A stretch of 64,000 nucleotides of DNA. It comes from Leclercia pneumoniae (GTDB lineage Bacteria > Pseudomonadota > Gammaproteobacteria > Enterobacterales > Enterobacteriaceae). Shown here one piece after another: positions 45,458 to 54,280 of the stretch. Below the pieces are notes generated by a model, which did not search any database, was not told the origin of the DNA, and saw nothing but the letters and a program-made list of their open reading frames with translations. The position numbers and the translations under genes were made by a program. Where the stretch lies: assembly GCF_017348915.1 (NCBI RefSeq), contig NZ_CP071383.1, forward strand, positions 310,001-374,000. Reading direction: 5' to 3'. Within the stretch, counting starts at the first letter, position 1. Each line of letters starts with the position of its first letter.

Positions 45458-46627
45458 GTGTCCTGTACAACACAACCTATAAGCCAGTCCCTTATTCAGA
45501 GCGTTCAGGCTGAATGCATTCAGAAGGGCAAAAGTCGTGAACTGAGCGACAGCAGAACTACGGGTTTTAAGGCGCTGGTCAGTAAACGAGGCAAGGTCAT
45601 GTTTGCCGCCCGTTTCAGTTGTGGCGGGAGTAACGTATATCGCCGTCTGGGTGATTATCCGGCACTTACCATCACGCAGGCGCGGTCAGCAGCACAAAAA
45701 CTAATTGCAGATATGCGGGCAGAGTACCAGCTACGTGGTGCTAACCTGTTCGTTTCGCATAATTTGCTGTTCAGTGGTCTGCTGGATCGCTTCGAACATG
45801 ATGTTCTGGACGCTGGTGGAAAGCGTTCTGCCGATACCGATCGTTCAAAAATCCGTAACTATCTGCTTCCCCTTCTTGGGCATTTTAAGATTCATGATAT
45901 CGATGAGGGCGTTATCGGGCGTTATCTCAATGGCCTGAGCAATCTGAAACCAGCCACACGTAATCGTCATCTGGCTCTGCTGAAAGCCATTTTTGGTTAT
46001 GGTCGCAGAATGAAGCTGGTGACGACGTTACCCACTGAGTTTATCCGGATGCTGCCGGAAACCACGTCCCGTCGCAGGGCGATGAGCCATGAGGAATTTC
46101 AGCGCTGGTTTAAGGCCTGCGAGCAAAAACACCACAAGGAACCCGATAGTGCAGCGGTCATGCTGCTGATGTTTCTGGGCTTAACCGGGCTTCGACTGGG
46201 GGAAACTCGTCACCTTCGTCTGGAGGATGTGGAATGGTCACGTAAGGTCATTACGCTCAGACAGACCAAGAACGGCAGGCAGCGTCATGTTCCGGTGTGT
46301 GATAAAGCCTTTGTGCTGCTGACCGAAGCGCGTCAGTTCCTGGGGGATAGCGGTTGGGTTTTCCCTGGACAAAACACGGATAATCCGGTTGCAGAACCCC
46401 GTCGCCTACAAAAAACACTTTGTGAAACAGCGGGTATCCCGTCCTATACCATCCATGAGTTGCGCCATTCTTTTGCGACAATCCTTGTCGAAAGTGGCGC
46501 GGATATCCACATGGTCAAGGAGCTGCTGGGCCACAGTACGATTAAAGTCACTGAGATCTATGTTCATTCCAGTCCGGAGCGATATCACGCTGTCGTCAAT
46601 CAGGCAATGGGCGTTGTTAATTCGTAA
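45458..46627 (+). CDS. Tyrosine recombinase (integrase A)
   Basis: A 389-residue site-specific recombinase counted from GTG at 45458, which has GGAGG five bases upstream. The N-terminal DUF4102-like arm domain holds FKALVSKRGKVMFAARF, and the catalytic domain has Arg246 (GLTGLRLGE), His333-Arg336 (HELRH), His359 (LGHST) and Tyr368 (EIYVHSS). All active-site residues are present. It is followed 72 bp later on the same strand by the DUF927 ATPase gene, so the two may be one transcript. It reads towards the right recombinase, which faces it. Confidence 0.88.
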   Translation: MSCTTQPISQSLIQSVQAECIQKGKSRELSDSRTTGFKALVSKRGKVMFAARFSCGGSNVYRRLGDYPALTITQARSAAQKLIADMRAEYQLRGANLFVSHNLLFSGLLDRFEHDVLDAGGKRSADTDRSKIRNYLLPLLGHFKIHDIDEGVIGRYLNGLSNLKPATRNRHLALLKAIFGYGRRMKLVTTLPTEFIRMLPETTSRRRAMSHEEFQRWFKACEQKHHKEPDSAAVMLLMFLGLTGLRLGETRHLRLEDVEWSRKVITLRQTKNGRQRHVPVCDKAFVLLTEARQFLGDSGWVFPGQNTDNPVAEPRRLQKTLCETAGIPSYTIHELRHSFATILVESGADIHMVKELLGHSTIKVTEIYVHSSPERYHAVVNQAMGVVNS

Positions 46628-46699
46628 ACAGAACCATCGCAGCAGGCTGATGCGTTCTGGCTTACGCCTGCTGTTCATATTGTATTTAAGGAAACAGTC

Positions 46700-48625
46700 A
46701 TGAGTGGCGATAAATTAACCAAACTGGCAGATGGTATTGAGACTGATATCGATCTGTCACTTAGTCAGTTCCTTGCGAAAAAGTCGCTGAATGAGGCGCG
46801 TGCGGTAGAAATCCTGGACAAAGCAATAGAAATTGAACTGGATGAAGATGAGCCGTCACAGAGCGGAAGTACTGCTGGACTTCCTGCGGGCTACTATAAC
46901 GGTAGCTCGGGTAGCTTTTTCGCCAGAGGGAAAAAGGTTGTACATATCAGTTCTACACCCATCATCCCCTGCGCCAGATGCTGCTCTAAAAACAAACAGC
47001 ACAACATGAGTGTTGACCTGATGACCATTAATTACATCGGGGAAAATGTCGTGGCGTCAGTATCGCTGGATGAGCTTGCAAGAAACCCGGAACAGGTCAT
47101 TGCCGCTCTGGCGTCCAGAGGCTTTGGTGTAACGACATCTGTCCATGCCCGGGCTTACTTTGAGAAATTCATTCATGCGTGCATGAAGATGGCGCTGCCA
47201 ATGTATCTGGTGGCAGAGTCTATGGGTATGGTCGAAGGAGAAGCTGCCTTTTTGCATGGTGATATGCCGGTTGCCAGGGGGATCTCCGGTTTTGATTACC
47301 TTGTTACTCATAAATCGGTTTTTTCAGGCATTCGCATGTCAGGGTCGTTAGCAGAATGGAAAACGCTTATTGAAGAGAATGTTTACGGATGGCCCCAGTT
47401 GTTTGCGCTCAGCAGCTCGTTTGCATCAATGCTACTTGGGATGGCCGGGATGGATGTGGCGTTGTTTCATTTTTATGGTGGTTCGACAACGGGGAAAACG
47501 GTAGTTCTTCAGGTGGGAATGTCTGTACATGCCCATGGCGGTGAGCCCGGTAGTCATCCGGACGTCGCTATTCTGCGATGGAATACAACAGATAATGCAC
47601 TGGAAATCAACCTCAGTGAGTTTTCTGGGTTAGTTGCCTGTATTGATGAAATGGGCGCTTACAATGATCGAAAATTCTCATCATTGTTGTATAACATGAC
47701 CTCGGGTCGCTCAAAAAATCGCCTGGATAAGTCGCTCACAGGAAGAAAACCCGTATTGTGGAAGACGTTCATTCTGTCCTCCGGCGAAATGTCTATACCG
47801 GAAAAGCTGGCTTCCCGCAATGAACAGCTTCAGGGAGGGCAGGAACATCGGGCTATCAGCCTGAATATTCTGCCGGAAGACGCTGCAAAAGAAGGTGAAC
47901 CCGTCGGAGAGGTACGTCGCCGCGCTGATATCCTCAAAGCTGAACTGGCGGAACAGTATGGTACGGCGGGGAAAGCCTTCATTGCCTGCTTTTTGTCGCA
48001 GCAGAATGATGATGGTAGCTTGATGTCATACAGTGAATTATCCGAACAGATAAAGGAGACGACGGAAGAATGTTGCAAGATGCTCGCGGAGGATCTGCAG
48101 TCAGACGGATATGTTCTTTCCGATATTCAGCACCGGGCGTTAAAACGCTTTGCTATTTGCCTTGTTGCTGGCGGTATGGCTGCGGAGTGGGGCATCCTGC
48201 CATTTGAACCGCAAATGATTAACGATTCGGTGATGAGCGCGGTTCGCCGCTGGCTGGATGATGGACTGAACCAGTACAACCCGGTTAAAGAAGCATTAAG
48301 CGCCATTCAACTGGAACTTATCAAACGACAGGCCGCGCATTTTGTACCGCTACAGGATAAAGAGGCCTATATACCCAGCAATCACTGGGGGTATACACAT
48401 CCTAAAACTCAGGATTTGATGATTTTTGCGCCTGTATTTGACGACTGGTGCAGGCGACATAACCGTAAATCCGCAGAGGTAGCTAAGCTCCTTTCTGCCA
48501 AAAATTATCTTGAGCCGGAAAGTAAAGGGCATTACAAAAAACGTGTTCAGAACAGTGATGTTGAAGGCGTTTTCTACCAGATAAAACGATCGTTTCTCCA
48601 CTGTAATATTTCAGCCGAGTTCTGA
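46700..48625 (+). CDS. DUF927 domain ATPase
   Basis: A 641-residue protein. An acidic N-terminal tail (residues 1-60) and a small Cys cluster (CARCC, 91-95) precede the DUF927 domain, which has a P-loop (GGSTTGKT, 260-267) and an acidic Walker B-like LVACIDEMGAYND. DUF927 proteins are related to helicase/primase partners of mobile elements, so a role in replication or transfer of the element is plausible. AAGGAAA precedes ATG. It lies between two convergent recombinase genes, an arrangement that suggests an integrase-ATPase module. Confidence 0.75.
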   Translation: MSGDKLTKLADGIETDIDLSLSQFLAKKSLNEARAVEILDKAIEIELDEDEPSQSGSTAGLPAGYYNGSSGSFFARGKKVVHISSTPIIPCARCCSKNKQHNMSVDLMTINYIGENVVASVSLDELARNPEQVIAALASRGFGVTTSVHARAYFEKFIHACMKMALPMYLVAESMGMVEGEAAFLHGDMPVARGISGFDYLVTHKSVFSGIRMSGSLAEWKTLIEENVYGWPQLFALSSSFASMLLGMAGMDVALFHFYGGSTTGKTVVLQVGMSVHAHGGEPGSHPDVAILRWNTTDNALEINLSEFSGLVACIDEMGAYNDRKFSSLLYNMTSGRSKNRLDKSLTGRKPVLWKTFILSSGEMSIPEKLASRNEQLQGGQEHRAISLNILPEDAAKEGEPVGEVRRRADILKAELAEQYGTAGKAFIACFLSQQNDDGSLMSYSELSEQIKETTEECCKMLAEDLQSDGYVLSDIQHRALKRFAICLVAGGMAAEWGILPFEPQMINDSVMSAVRRWLDDGLNQYNPVKEALSAIQLELIKRQAAHFVPLQDKEAYIPSNHWGYTHPKTQDLMIFAPVFDDWCRRHNRKSAEVAKLLSAKNYLEPESKGHYKKRVQNSDVEGVFYQIKRSFLHCNISAEF

Positions 48626-48667
48626 TGGTATGCAAAAAAAGCAGGGGCATTTGCCTCTGCTTCTCTG

Positions 48668-49855
48668 TTATCGCAAGGACGGTAGCTGAGCTGTTATCCT
48701 TTCCGCCAGTAGCTGGCTGGTGTTCTGTAAGCGCTGAGGATGAAGATGCGCATACCGTTGTGATGACTGACTGCTGCGATGCCCCAGCTGAGACTGAACG
48801 TCATACAGTGTTCCACCGTAGGAAACGATCAGTGCGGCAACCGAATGGCGACAGGTATGAATACACACCTTTTTGTCAAAAATGCCCGCCCGACGAACGA
48901 TCCGTTGAAAGGCTTTAACCGGATTATTCAGCGGCATTCCCTGCTTTTTGCCGATAAACAACCATGGATTTCCCCGCTGCGTTGGCAGTGTTCTGATAAC
49001 GTCCAGTGCCAGTGAGTTAAGATGAACAATCCGCCCATAGCCATTCTTGGTTTGGGGTAGCCATAAGGTGCGTTTTACCGGGTCAAGGTGTTCCCACTTT
49101 GCCAGACGTAGTTCATCGCGCCGAAGCCCGGTGAGCAGCAACAGTTTGACATAGCGGGCAGCGACGGGGCTGATATCTTTATCGGCGGAGAGGAAAATAC
49201 GACGAATTTCGTCCTCGGTGAAATAGCGTTGCCGGGTGTTGTTTTCCCTGAGAAGCTGTACCACCCTTGCCGGATGAACAGAGGTAAGGCTTTGTCTCCC
49301 GGCCCAGGTAAACACCGCTTTAATGAGTACGATGACACGGTTACAGGTGGCTGCTGACAGTGACATACTTAGCGTTTGCTGAAGCCGAAGAACGGCGCTG
49401 GGTGTGATATCGCTCAGCAGCATCTGACCAATGGCGGGGCGGATATGATCCCGGTAGCGCTGAACATCCTTGCCCCAACTACGTTTCGCGGATTTTGCCC
49501 AAACCAGATAATGCTGGTTAAAGAGTTCATCAAATGTCATCTCTTGTCTCTTGTTTTCACGTTCCTGCTTAGGGTCAGTCCCGGTGGCAAGCGAGCGTTT
49601 ATGCTCTATGGCAATCTTGCGTGCTAAGGTGACATCGACCTCAGGCCAGTGGCCAATGGCGATGGCGCGTTTTCGTCCATGATAGAGGTAGCGGAGCAAG
49701 AATTTTTTACGTCCTTCACCTTTGCTGACCAGACACTTCAGACCCGAAATCTCGGTATCGCTGTATTCGGCATCGGTACTGCGTGAGTCTGATGAGTTTG
49801 GGGGAAGGGATTTAATGAGCTGACTGGTAAAACGGAAACGTTTCGGACTGGACAT
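48668..49855 (-). CDS. Tyrosine recombinase (integrase B), probable pheU integrase
   Basis: A 395-residue P4-type integrase. The DUF4102 arm domain is at about 8-95 (LKCLVSKGEGRKKFLLRYLYHGRKRAIAIG), the core-binding domain at about 105-195, and the catalytic residues are Arg245 (GLRRDEL), His333-Arg336 (HTCRH), His359 (LGHRS) and Tyr368 (RYAHL). It is the recombinase closest to the intact tRNA and transcribes away from it, as island integrases usually do. The residue numbers of its active site almost equal those of integrase A, although the sequences differ widely. Confidence 0.9.
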   Translation of the reverse strand: MSSPKRFRFTSQLIKSLPPNSSDSRSTDAEYSDTEISGLKCLVSKGEGRKKFLLRYLYHGRKRAIAIGHWPEVDVTLARKIAIEHKRSLATGTDPKQERENKRQEMTFDELFNQHYLVWAKSAKRSWGKDVQRYRDHIRPAIGQMLLSDITPSAVLRLQQTLSMSLSAATCNRVIVLIKAVFTWAGRQSLTSVHPARVVQLLRENNTRQRYFTEDEIRRIFLSADKDISPVAARYVKLLLLTGLRRDELRLAKWEHLDPVKRTLWLPQTKNGYGRIVHLNSLALDVIRTLPTQRGNPWLFIGKKQGMPLNNPVKAFQRIVRRAGIFDKKVCIHTCRHSVAALIVSYGGTLYDVQSQLGHRSSQSSQRYAHLHPQRLQNTSQLLAERITAQLPSLR

Positions 49856-50231
49856 ATTAGCTCCTGTGACTGGTGTAAAGAACGTCAGGGTTGACCCATC
49901 CCCGGCACGGCGCTGTTAATGGCTGAGTTGATTTTCTGGTGTGGCAAAGGGAATACAGGTGCCACATGAGATGAATGAAGACGAGAAATGCAGAAAGAGC
50001 AGGTTTTACGGTCTGATTCTGGTCTTAAGGGGAAAGATTGCCGTTAGGGAAGAGTTCACAGAAATAATATGTGTTTCAGCCGGGTACAATTACATGCCAT
50101 AAGGACCAGTAGCATTGCCTATTCGTTGTACTTAGTGTTTTCAGGATAGAATACATGAACATGACACCATGATAGTCATGGCAACATTTGGTACTATTTC
50201 CTTACTTTTATAATGGGAAAGGATTTTTTAA
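49856..50231. other. Intergenic region between integrase B and the GIY-YIG gene
   Basis: 376 bp holding two divergent promoters. Two inverted repeats are visible: TGTGGCA-N13-TGCCACA at 49940-49966 on the integrase side, and CATGAC-N9-GTCATG at 50160-50180, 51 bp before the GIY-YIG start. Either could be an operator. No coding frame is convincing. Confidence 0.5.
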
Positions 50232-51761
50232 ATGGTCTTGGGACTAGCGATAGCGGTAGGTATTCTTGTTGTTTTATTCGTGATTATGATTACGATGCAT
50301 ATTTTATTGAAGAAAAAACATACAATCGATCTTTTACGTTATAGCAAGATTGTTGATCTTGAAGAAGAAGCACGAAAAATGAAAAAGGCTATGGATGATG
50401 AAGAAAAGTCCAGCCGCAATGCTATTGATAAAGAAGTGAAAGACAAGCGTACTGAAATAGATAGTGAAGTGAATGAAAAACGCCAGGCGATAGATAAAGA
50501 GGTTAAAGATAAATATGCAGATATACAGAGGCGTGAAAAAATAGCGAGAGAGCTCATTGTGTCTCAGGAGCAAGAGCTAACCGACTTAAAAAAATCGTAT
50601 AATGAGAAACGCCAGCTCCTGTTGGATCTCTCTGCAAAATTAGCAGAAGTTAGTGATTCTGTTGATATGATTGATTATGGTATGTATAAACCGCGTTTCG
50701 ACTATCATGATTCCAAAGCTTTCCAGGAAGCCATTAGTTACAATAAAGAAAGGCAGAAAAGTCTAATTCGACAAGATGCTGCTTGTGACTTTAATACCAG
50801 CTGGGAGGTGAATGGTAGTAAGTCGGAAGGTAAAAAAATGATCAAGCGTTATGTGAAATTGCTAGTCAGAGCATTCAATAGCGAGTGTGACGCCGCAATA
50901 GGAAAAATCAAGGCAGGAAATGTTGAACAACTAAAAAAACGTATTGAAAGCGCTTTTGATGCACTCAATAAATTTGGACAATCAATGAATATAAGTATCA
51001 CTTATGATTATCTGAATTTGCGGCTGGAAGAATTACTGCTTTGCCACGAAAAAGAACTTAAAATTCAGGATGAGAAAGATATTCTTAGAGAAGAACGTGA
51101 GTTGCAACGAGAGGAAGAGAAAGCACAGCGTGAATATGAGAAAGCTATTCGCGATGAGCAAAAGGCAGAGAAAGACTTCCAGAAGGCAATGGAAAGAGCA
51201 AGAAAAGAGCTTGAAAAGGCAAATGCTGAAGAAAAATCCCGTATCGAAGCCAAAATTGCTGATCTCGAACTTCAGGTTGAAGAGGCAAGGGCCTTGTCTG
51301 AACGCGCTAAATCTCAGGCTCAGTTAACCCGAAGCGGCCATGTCTATGTAATTTCTAATATTGGAGCGTTTGGAGAGAATGTCTATAAAATTGGTTTAAC
51401 AAGACGACTTGAACCTGAAGAGCGTGTTAATGAACTGGGTTCTGCATCAGTGCCATTTAAATTTGATATCCATGCTTTGATTTACTCTGATGATGCTCCA
51501 GCACTTGAAACTAGCTTGCATAATGAATTTTCTTCGCACCGAATAAATATGGTTAACAATCGAAAGGAATTCTTTAAGATTAAACTATCAGATATTGAGA
51601 GTAAGGTTAAATCACTTGGTTTTGATGCGTCATTTACAGAGTATGCACTTGCTCCTGAATATCGTAGTACGCTCTCTATTTTGAATGAAAAAGACAAAGC
51701 AAAATCAATTGCAGATACAGTAGAGGATAAGGTTGGAGAATTGTTCCCGGAAATGGCTTAA
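50232..51761 (+). CDS. Membrane-anchored coiled-coil GIY-YIG nuclease (DUF4041/T5orf172)
   Basis: A 509-residue protein. Residues 3-25 form one membrane segment followed by KKK, so the bulk is cytoplasmic. Residues 40-130 and 265-365 are charged coiled coils, the first with 11-residue repeats (IDKEVKDKRTE, IDSEVNEKRQA). Between them is DUF4041 (about 140-280, MYKPRFDYHDSKAFQ). At the C-terminus the T5orf172-type GIY-YIG domain (369-452) shows HVYVIS...NVYKIGLTRR, a central ALETSLHNEF glutamate and NRKEFF. It is strongly AT-rich. The layout suggests a membrane-tethered DNA nuclease, possibly against incoming phage DNA; this is inference. Confidence 0.78.
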   Translation: MVLGLAIAVGILVVLFVIMITMHILLKKKHTIDLLRYSKIVDLEEEARKMKKAMDDEEKSSRNAIDKEVKDKRTEIDSEVNEKRQAIDKEVKDKYADIQRREKIARELIVSQEQELTDLKKSYNEKRQLLLDLSAKLAEVSDSVDMIDYGMYKPRFDYHDSKAFQEAISYNKERQKSLIRQDAACDFNTSWEVNGSKSEGKKMIKRYVKLLVRAFNSECDAAIGKIKAGNVEQLKKRIESAFDALNKFGQSMNISITYDYLNLRLEELLLCHEKELKIQDEKDILREERELQREEEKAQREYEKAIRDEQKAEKDFQKAMERARKELEKANAEEKSRIEAKIADLELQVEEARALSERAKSQAQLTRSGHVYVISNIGAFGENVYKIGLTRRLEPEERVNELGSASVPFKFDIHALIYSDDAPALETSLHNEFSSHRINMVNNRKEFFKIKLSDIESKVKSLGFDASFTEYALAPEYRSTLSILNEKDKAKSIADTVEDKVGELFPEMA

Positions 51762-52365
51762 AGGATTTTTAAATTCATATTAAAGGCTAGGCAAACCCGT
51801 TTCGGCGAGTTTGTCTAGGTAATTTAGTTTATGCGGTTATATATAGCATTTATATAATAACTCTGATTAAATCTGATGATTTCAAGTCTCATCGAGCCAG
51901 CAGCTGCATCGCGCTCACGTTATTTCTTCTTTTGAATATAAGCATCCAGTTTAACCAAACCATTCGCTTATATAGAATATCCAGAGAACGGTTCAAGTAT
52001 GAGCTAAGGTCAATGTCGGCTCATCGCTCAGAGTGGACACTCAAATTTAGCAGTCCAATATGTTTAACTCAATTATCCTTCTACTGGTAAATCAGCCTAC
52101 TATGACGTGGAAAGCGGGGGATTTTGCTGATGCGAAGAATCATAAGGGGAAAAACAGGAATATTACAGGTGGAGTAGATGGTGGAAACACCCGACTGACA
52201 AGGGGAGTTGATGACGCTGAGCTTTTCCCCCTTACCTGAAGAGGAGTCTCCCCGGTCTTCCCCCGGGGGGAGGGACAGGTAATTTGTTGTTAAATAAAGT
52301 AAATCATGGAATCCCCCATTTCCCCCGTATTCTCTGCTTCATTATGAATAATCTTAGAGAAAGGA

Positions 52366-52393
52366 ACCGTAGAGGACCGTAGAAAGACCGTAG
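52366..52393. repeat. Phased ACCGTAG repeats near attR
   Basis: Three ACCGTAG copies lie 10 and 11 bp apart (52366, 52376, 52387), and a fourth is at 52511. One-turn spacing on the island side of the attachment site is what arm-type binding sites of a tyrosine recombinase look like. Confidence 0.5.
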
Positions 52394-52527
52394 CAGTGGG
52401 GTAAGGAAGAGGCACATCAGAGGGTGTTGAGGTGTCTAAAAGTAACGAACATCTGCGAAAATGGCGAGAAATCCAGCAAACAAATAACGTGTTGCAACGA
52501 CCAGAAATCTACCGTAGCCAGAAAAGG

Positions 52528-52554
52528 AAAAAGCCCCGCTTTGCAGCGAGGCCT
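52528..52554 (-). terminator. Terminator now serving pheU
   Basis: Leftward after the tRNA 3' end, GCCTCGC-TGCAAA-GCGGGGC followed by TTTTT forms an imperfect stem. It lies on the island side of attR, so the island seems to have brought a replacement for the terminator now stranded at 31354. Confidence 0.7.
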
Positions 52555-52563
52555 TATGAATAT

Positions 52564-52612
52564 TGGTGCCCGGACTCGGAATCGAACCAAGGACACGGGG
52601 ATTTTCAATCCC
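52564..52612 (-). repeat. attR: 49-bp repeat inside pheU
   Basis: Identical to 31388-31436. It covers the tRNA from the anticodon stem to CCA and marks the tRNA-proximal end of the island. Confidence 0.95.
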
Positions 52613-52639
52613 CTGCTCTACCGACTGAGCTATCCGGGC
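52564..52639 (-). tRNA. pheU: tRNA-Phe (GAA)
   Basis: A 76-nt gene read leftwards: GCCCGGATAGCTCAGTCGG at the 5' end, anticodon GAA at nucleotides 34-36 (TTGAAAA loop), TTCGATTCC T-loop, and an encoded CCA. It matches E. coli tRNA-Phe. The first 27 nt are unique to this copy; the last 49 nt are repeated at 31388, so the island kept the gene functional. Confidence 0.98.
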
Positions 52640-52649
52640 AACGGGGCGC

Positions 52650-52678
52650 ATTAAACCGCAATCGCGTAACGCCGTCAA
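52650..52678 (-). promoter_or_regulatory. pheU promoter
   Basis: Reading leftwards: TTGACG (-35), a 17-bp spacer, TTTAAT (-10), then GCGCCCC, a GC-rich discriminator typical of stringently controlled stable RNA promoters. The tRNA 5' end is about ten bases after the -10. Confidence 0.85.
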
Positions 52679-52808
52679 CCCTATTTCGGGAAAAGCTGTT
52701 CAACTGCTTAAGATTACGGCAATCTGGCGGTTTGCGCGTCGCATTTGCACAAATCTTCCAGACAGGCGCGCAAGGCCAGGCAATGCTGGCGGTGAAAGAG
52801 GGGGAAGT

Positions 52809-53654
52809 ATGGCGAAAGACTGGCTTGAGCTACGTCAGCATGCAGAAACGGGTATCGAAACGATTAAGGCGCACTTTGAAGGGCACGCCTTCGATCCGCA
52901 CTGGCACGACAGTTATCTGGTGGGGATTACTCTCTCCGGCACGCAGCAGTTTCACTGCCGTCGCGAGCGTTATCATAGCCGTCCGGGCGATGCGTTTCTG
53001 CTGGAGCCGGGGGAGATCCACGACGGCGATGCGCCCGTAGAAGGCGGCTTTACCTACCTGACCTTTTATCTGGATGAACGATGGCTGACTAACACCCTGC
53101 AGGGGTTGTATGAATCTACGCCTGGCAGCTATTCGCTGCACTTTCCGCAGACGCTGACGCGCGAGCCACATCTGGCGCTCGCCATCGGTGAAACGTTCTC
53201 GAGCCTGCATAACGATGAGATGAAAATCGTGCAGCAGAGCAGCATGGATACCCTGCTGGCGCAAATCACCGCCCACTGCCACTGGCGTAAAAAAGTCCCT
53301 TCCCAGATACAAAGTGCCGCTATCGCTCACCGGGCGAGAGATTATCTCTTCGCGCATATGGGCGAAAATATCGGTTTAACCGATCTGGCACGTGAAACAG
53401 GCACTGACCGTTTTACTTTGACGCGCAGCTTTAAACGCGAGTTCCACCTGGCCCCACACGCCTGGCTTATCCAGCTGCGTCTGGCGAAAGCGCGTCAGCG
53501 TCTGGCACAGGGCGAGCAGCCGGTTGATGTAGCCGCGGCGCTGGGCTTTTCCGATCAAAGTCATCTGGGACGCTGGTTCCAGCGAGCCTATCGCATCACG
53601 CCTGCCCACTACCGGCGTTTGTGCACAAACCTTCCAGATCTTTCTAAAAAATAG
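52809..53654 (+). CDS. AraC-family regulator with cupin sensor domain
   Basis: A 281-residue regulator. The N-terminal cupin-like domain (about 20-140) has HWHDSYLVGITLSGTQQF and a PGDAFLLEPGEIHDG loop. The C-terminal AraC domain (about 175-275) holds two helix-turn-helix units (LTDLARETGTDRFTLTRSFKREF and VDVAAALGFSDQSHLGRWFQRAY). AGAGGGGGAAG precedes ATG. It lies 35 bp upstream of an amino-acid exporter gene on the same strand, so it probably controls that gene. Confidence 0.88.
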   Translation: MAKDWLELRQHAETGIETIKAHFEGHAFDPHWHDSYLVGITLSGTQQFHCRRERYHSRPGDAFLLEPGEIHDGDAPVEGGFTYLTFYLDERWLTNTLQGLYESTPGSYSLHFPQTLTREPHLALAIGETFSSLHNDEMKIVQQSSMDTLLAQITAHCHWRKKVPSQIQSAAIAHRARDYLFAHMGENIGLTDLARETGTDRFTLTRSFKREFHLAPHAWLIQLRLAKARQRLAQGEQPVDVAAALGFSDQSHLGRWFQRAYRITPAHYRRLCTNLPDLSKK

Positions 53655-53689
53655 CGGCACAGTCAGAGCTCTATAATAAGGAGCCACCT

Positions 53690-54280
53690 GTGAATTTAAT
53701 GCCATTTCTGCTATTTGCTTTCGTCGCCTCGATTACCCCCGGGCCGACCAATATTCTAGTGTTTACACATAGCCAGCAACATGGCGTTAAATCCACGCTT
53801 CCTGCGCTGGTGAGCGCCTGCGCTGCGGCCAGCGCGATTGTCCTGATCTCCGGTGCCGGAGCCGGGGAGATCCTGCGCCAGTCTCCGCTGATACGACAGC
53901 TGATGAGCTGGGCCGGGGTGCTCTGGCTAAGCTGGATGAGCTGGCAGTTGTTTCGCGCGCCGGCGACTGATATTTCCGGACGCTCGCCTGTGCGGTTTAC
54001 CCCGCGAGCGGCTGCGCTGCTGCAGGTGGTGAATCCCAAAACCTGGATGATGGCGCTGGCGGTGGTCACGCTTTTTGCCCCGGCCGGGCGGAATGGGTTG
54101 CACGATGTGGCGCTCATGGCCTTCTGGTTTTTACTGATTTCTATCGCCTGCCTGATGTGCTGGGCATGGCTGGGAAAGGCGGTGACCCGTCTCTTTCGCA
54201 CCACCGTTGCGATGGTGCGCTTTCAGCAGCTGATGGCATTGTGCCTGTTTATTTCAGCCTGGGCGGGAATACTGGCTTAA
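53690..54280 (+). CDS. RhtB/LysE-family exporter
   Basis: A 196-residue inner-membrane protein with about six segments. The N-terminus shows the family pattern [18 protein letters not shown] (about 17-34), and [14 protein letters not shown] is the second conserved motif. The family exports amino acids or derivatives. GTG start with AAGGAG seven bases upstream. It is downstream of an AraC gene and convergent with yjdC, overlapping its end by four bases. Confidence 0.88.
   Translation: MNLMPFLLFAFVASITPGPTNILVFTHSQQHGVKSTLPALVSACAAASAIVLISGAGAGEILRQSPLIRQLMSWAGVLWLSWMSWQLFRAPATDISGRSPVRFTPRAAALLQVVNPKTWMMALAVVTLFAPAGRNGLHDVALMAFWFLLISIACLMCWAWLGKAVTRLFRTTVAMVRFQQLMALCLFISAWAGILA

Larger units (their letters stand above)
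51762..52563. other. 800-bp region between the GIY-YIG gene and pheU, no gene seen
   Basis: No coding frame with a ribosome site was found. The stretch contains C and G tracts (52251-52275, CTTCCCCCGGGGGGAGG) and repeated ACCGTAG motifs at 52366, 52376, 52387 and 52511. Since it borders the attachment site, it is probably the recombination region of the island. Confidence 0.55.
31388..52612. mobile_element. Genomic island inserted in tRNA-Phe (pheU)
   Basis: A 21.2-kb segment between two 49-bp direct repeats. It carries two tyrosine recombinases, restriction-modification genes, a GmrSD-like nuclease, a WYL regulator and small accessory genes typical of P4/CP4-like islands (YfjR-like and DUF2787 proteins). 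Backbone synteny resumes on both sides. The island lacks phage structural genes and a conjugation apparatus, so it is a non-autonomous integrative element or the remains of one. Several of its genes are visibly richer in A+T than the flanks. Confidence 0.92.

Noticed and set aside
31437..52563. Prophage
   Set aside because: No capsid, tail, terminase or lysis genes are present; the content fits a P4/CP4-like island.
52432..53040. Open frame of 202 codons across pheU
   Set aside because: It runs through the tRNA antisense and out of frame through the AraC gene; no ribosome site and no domain.
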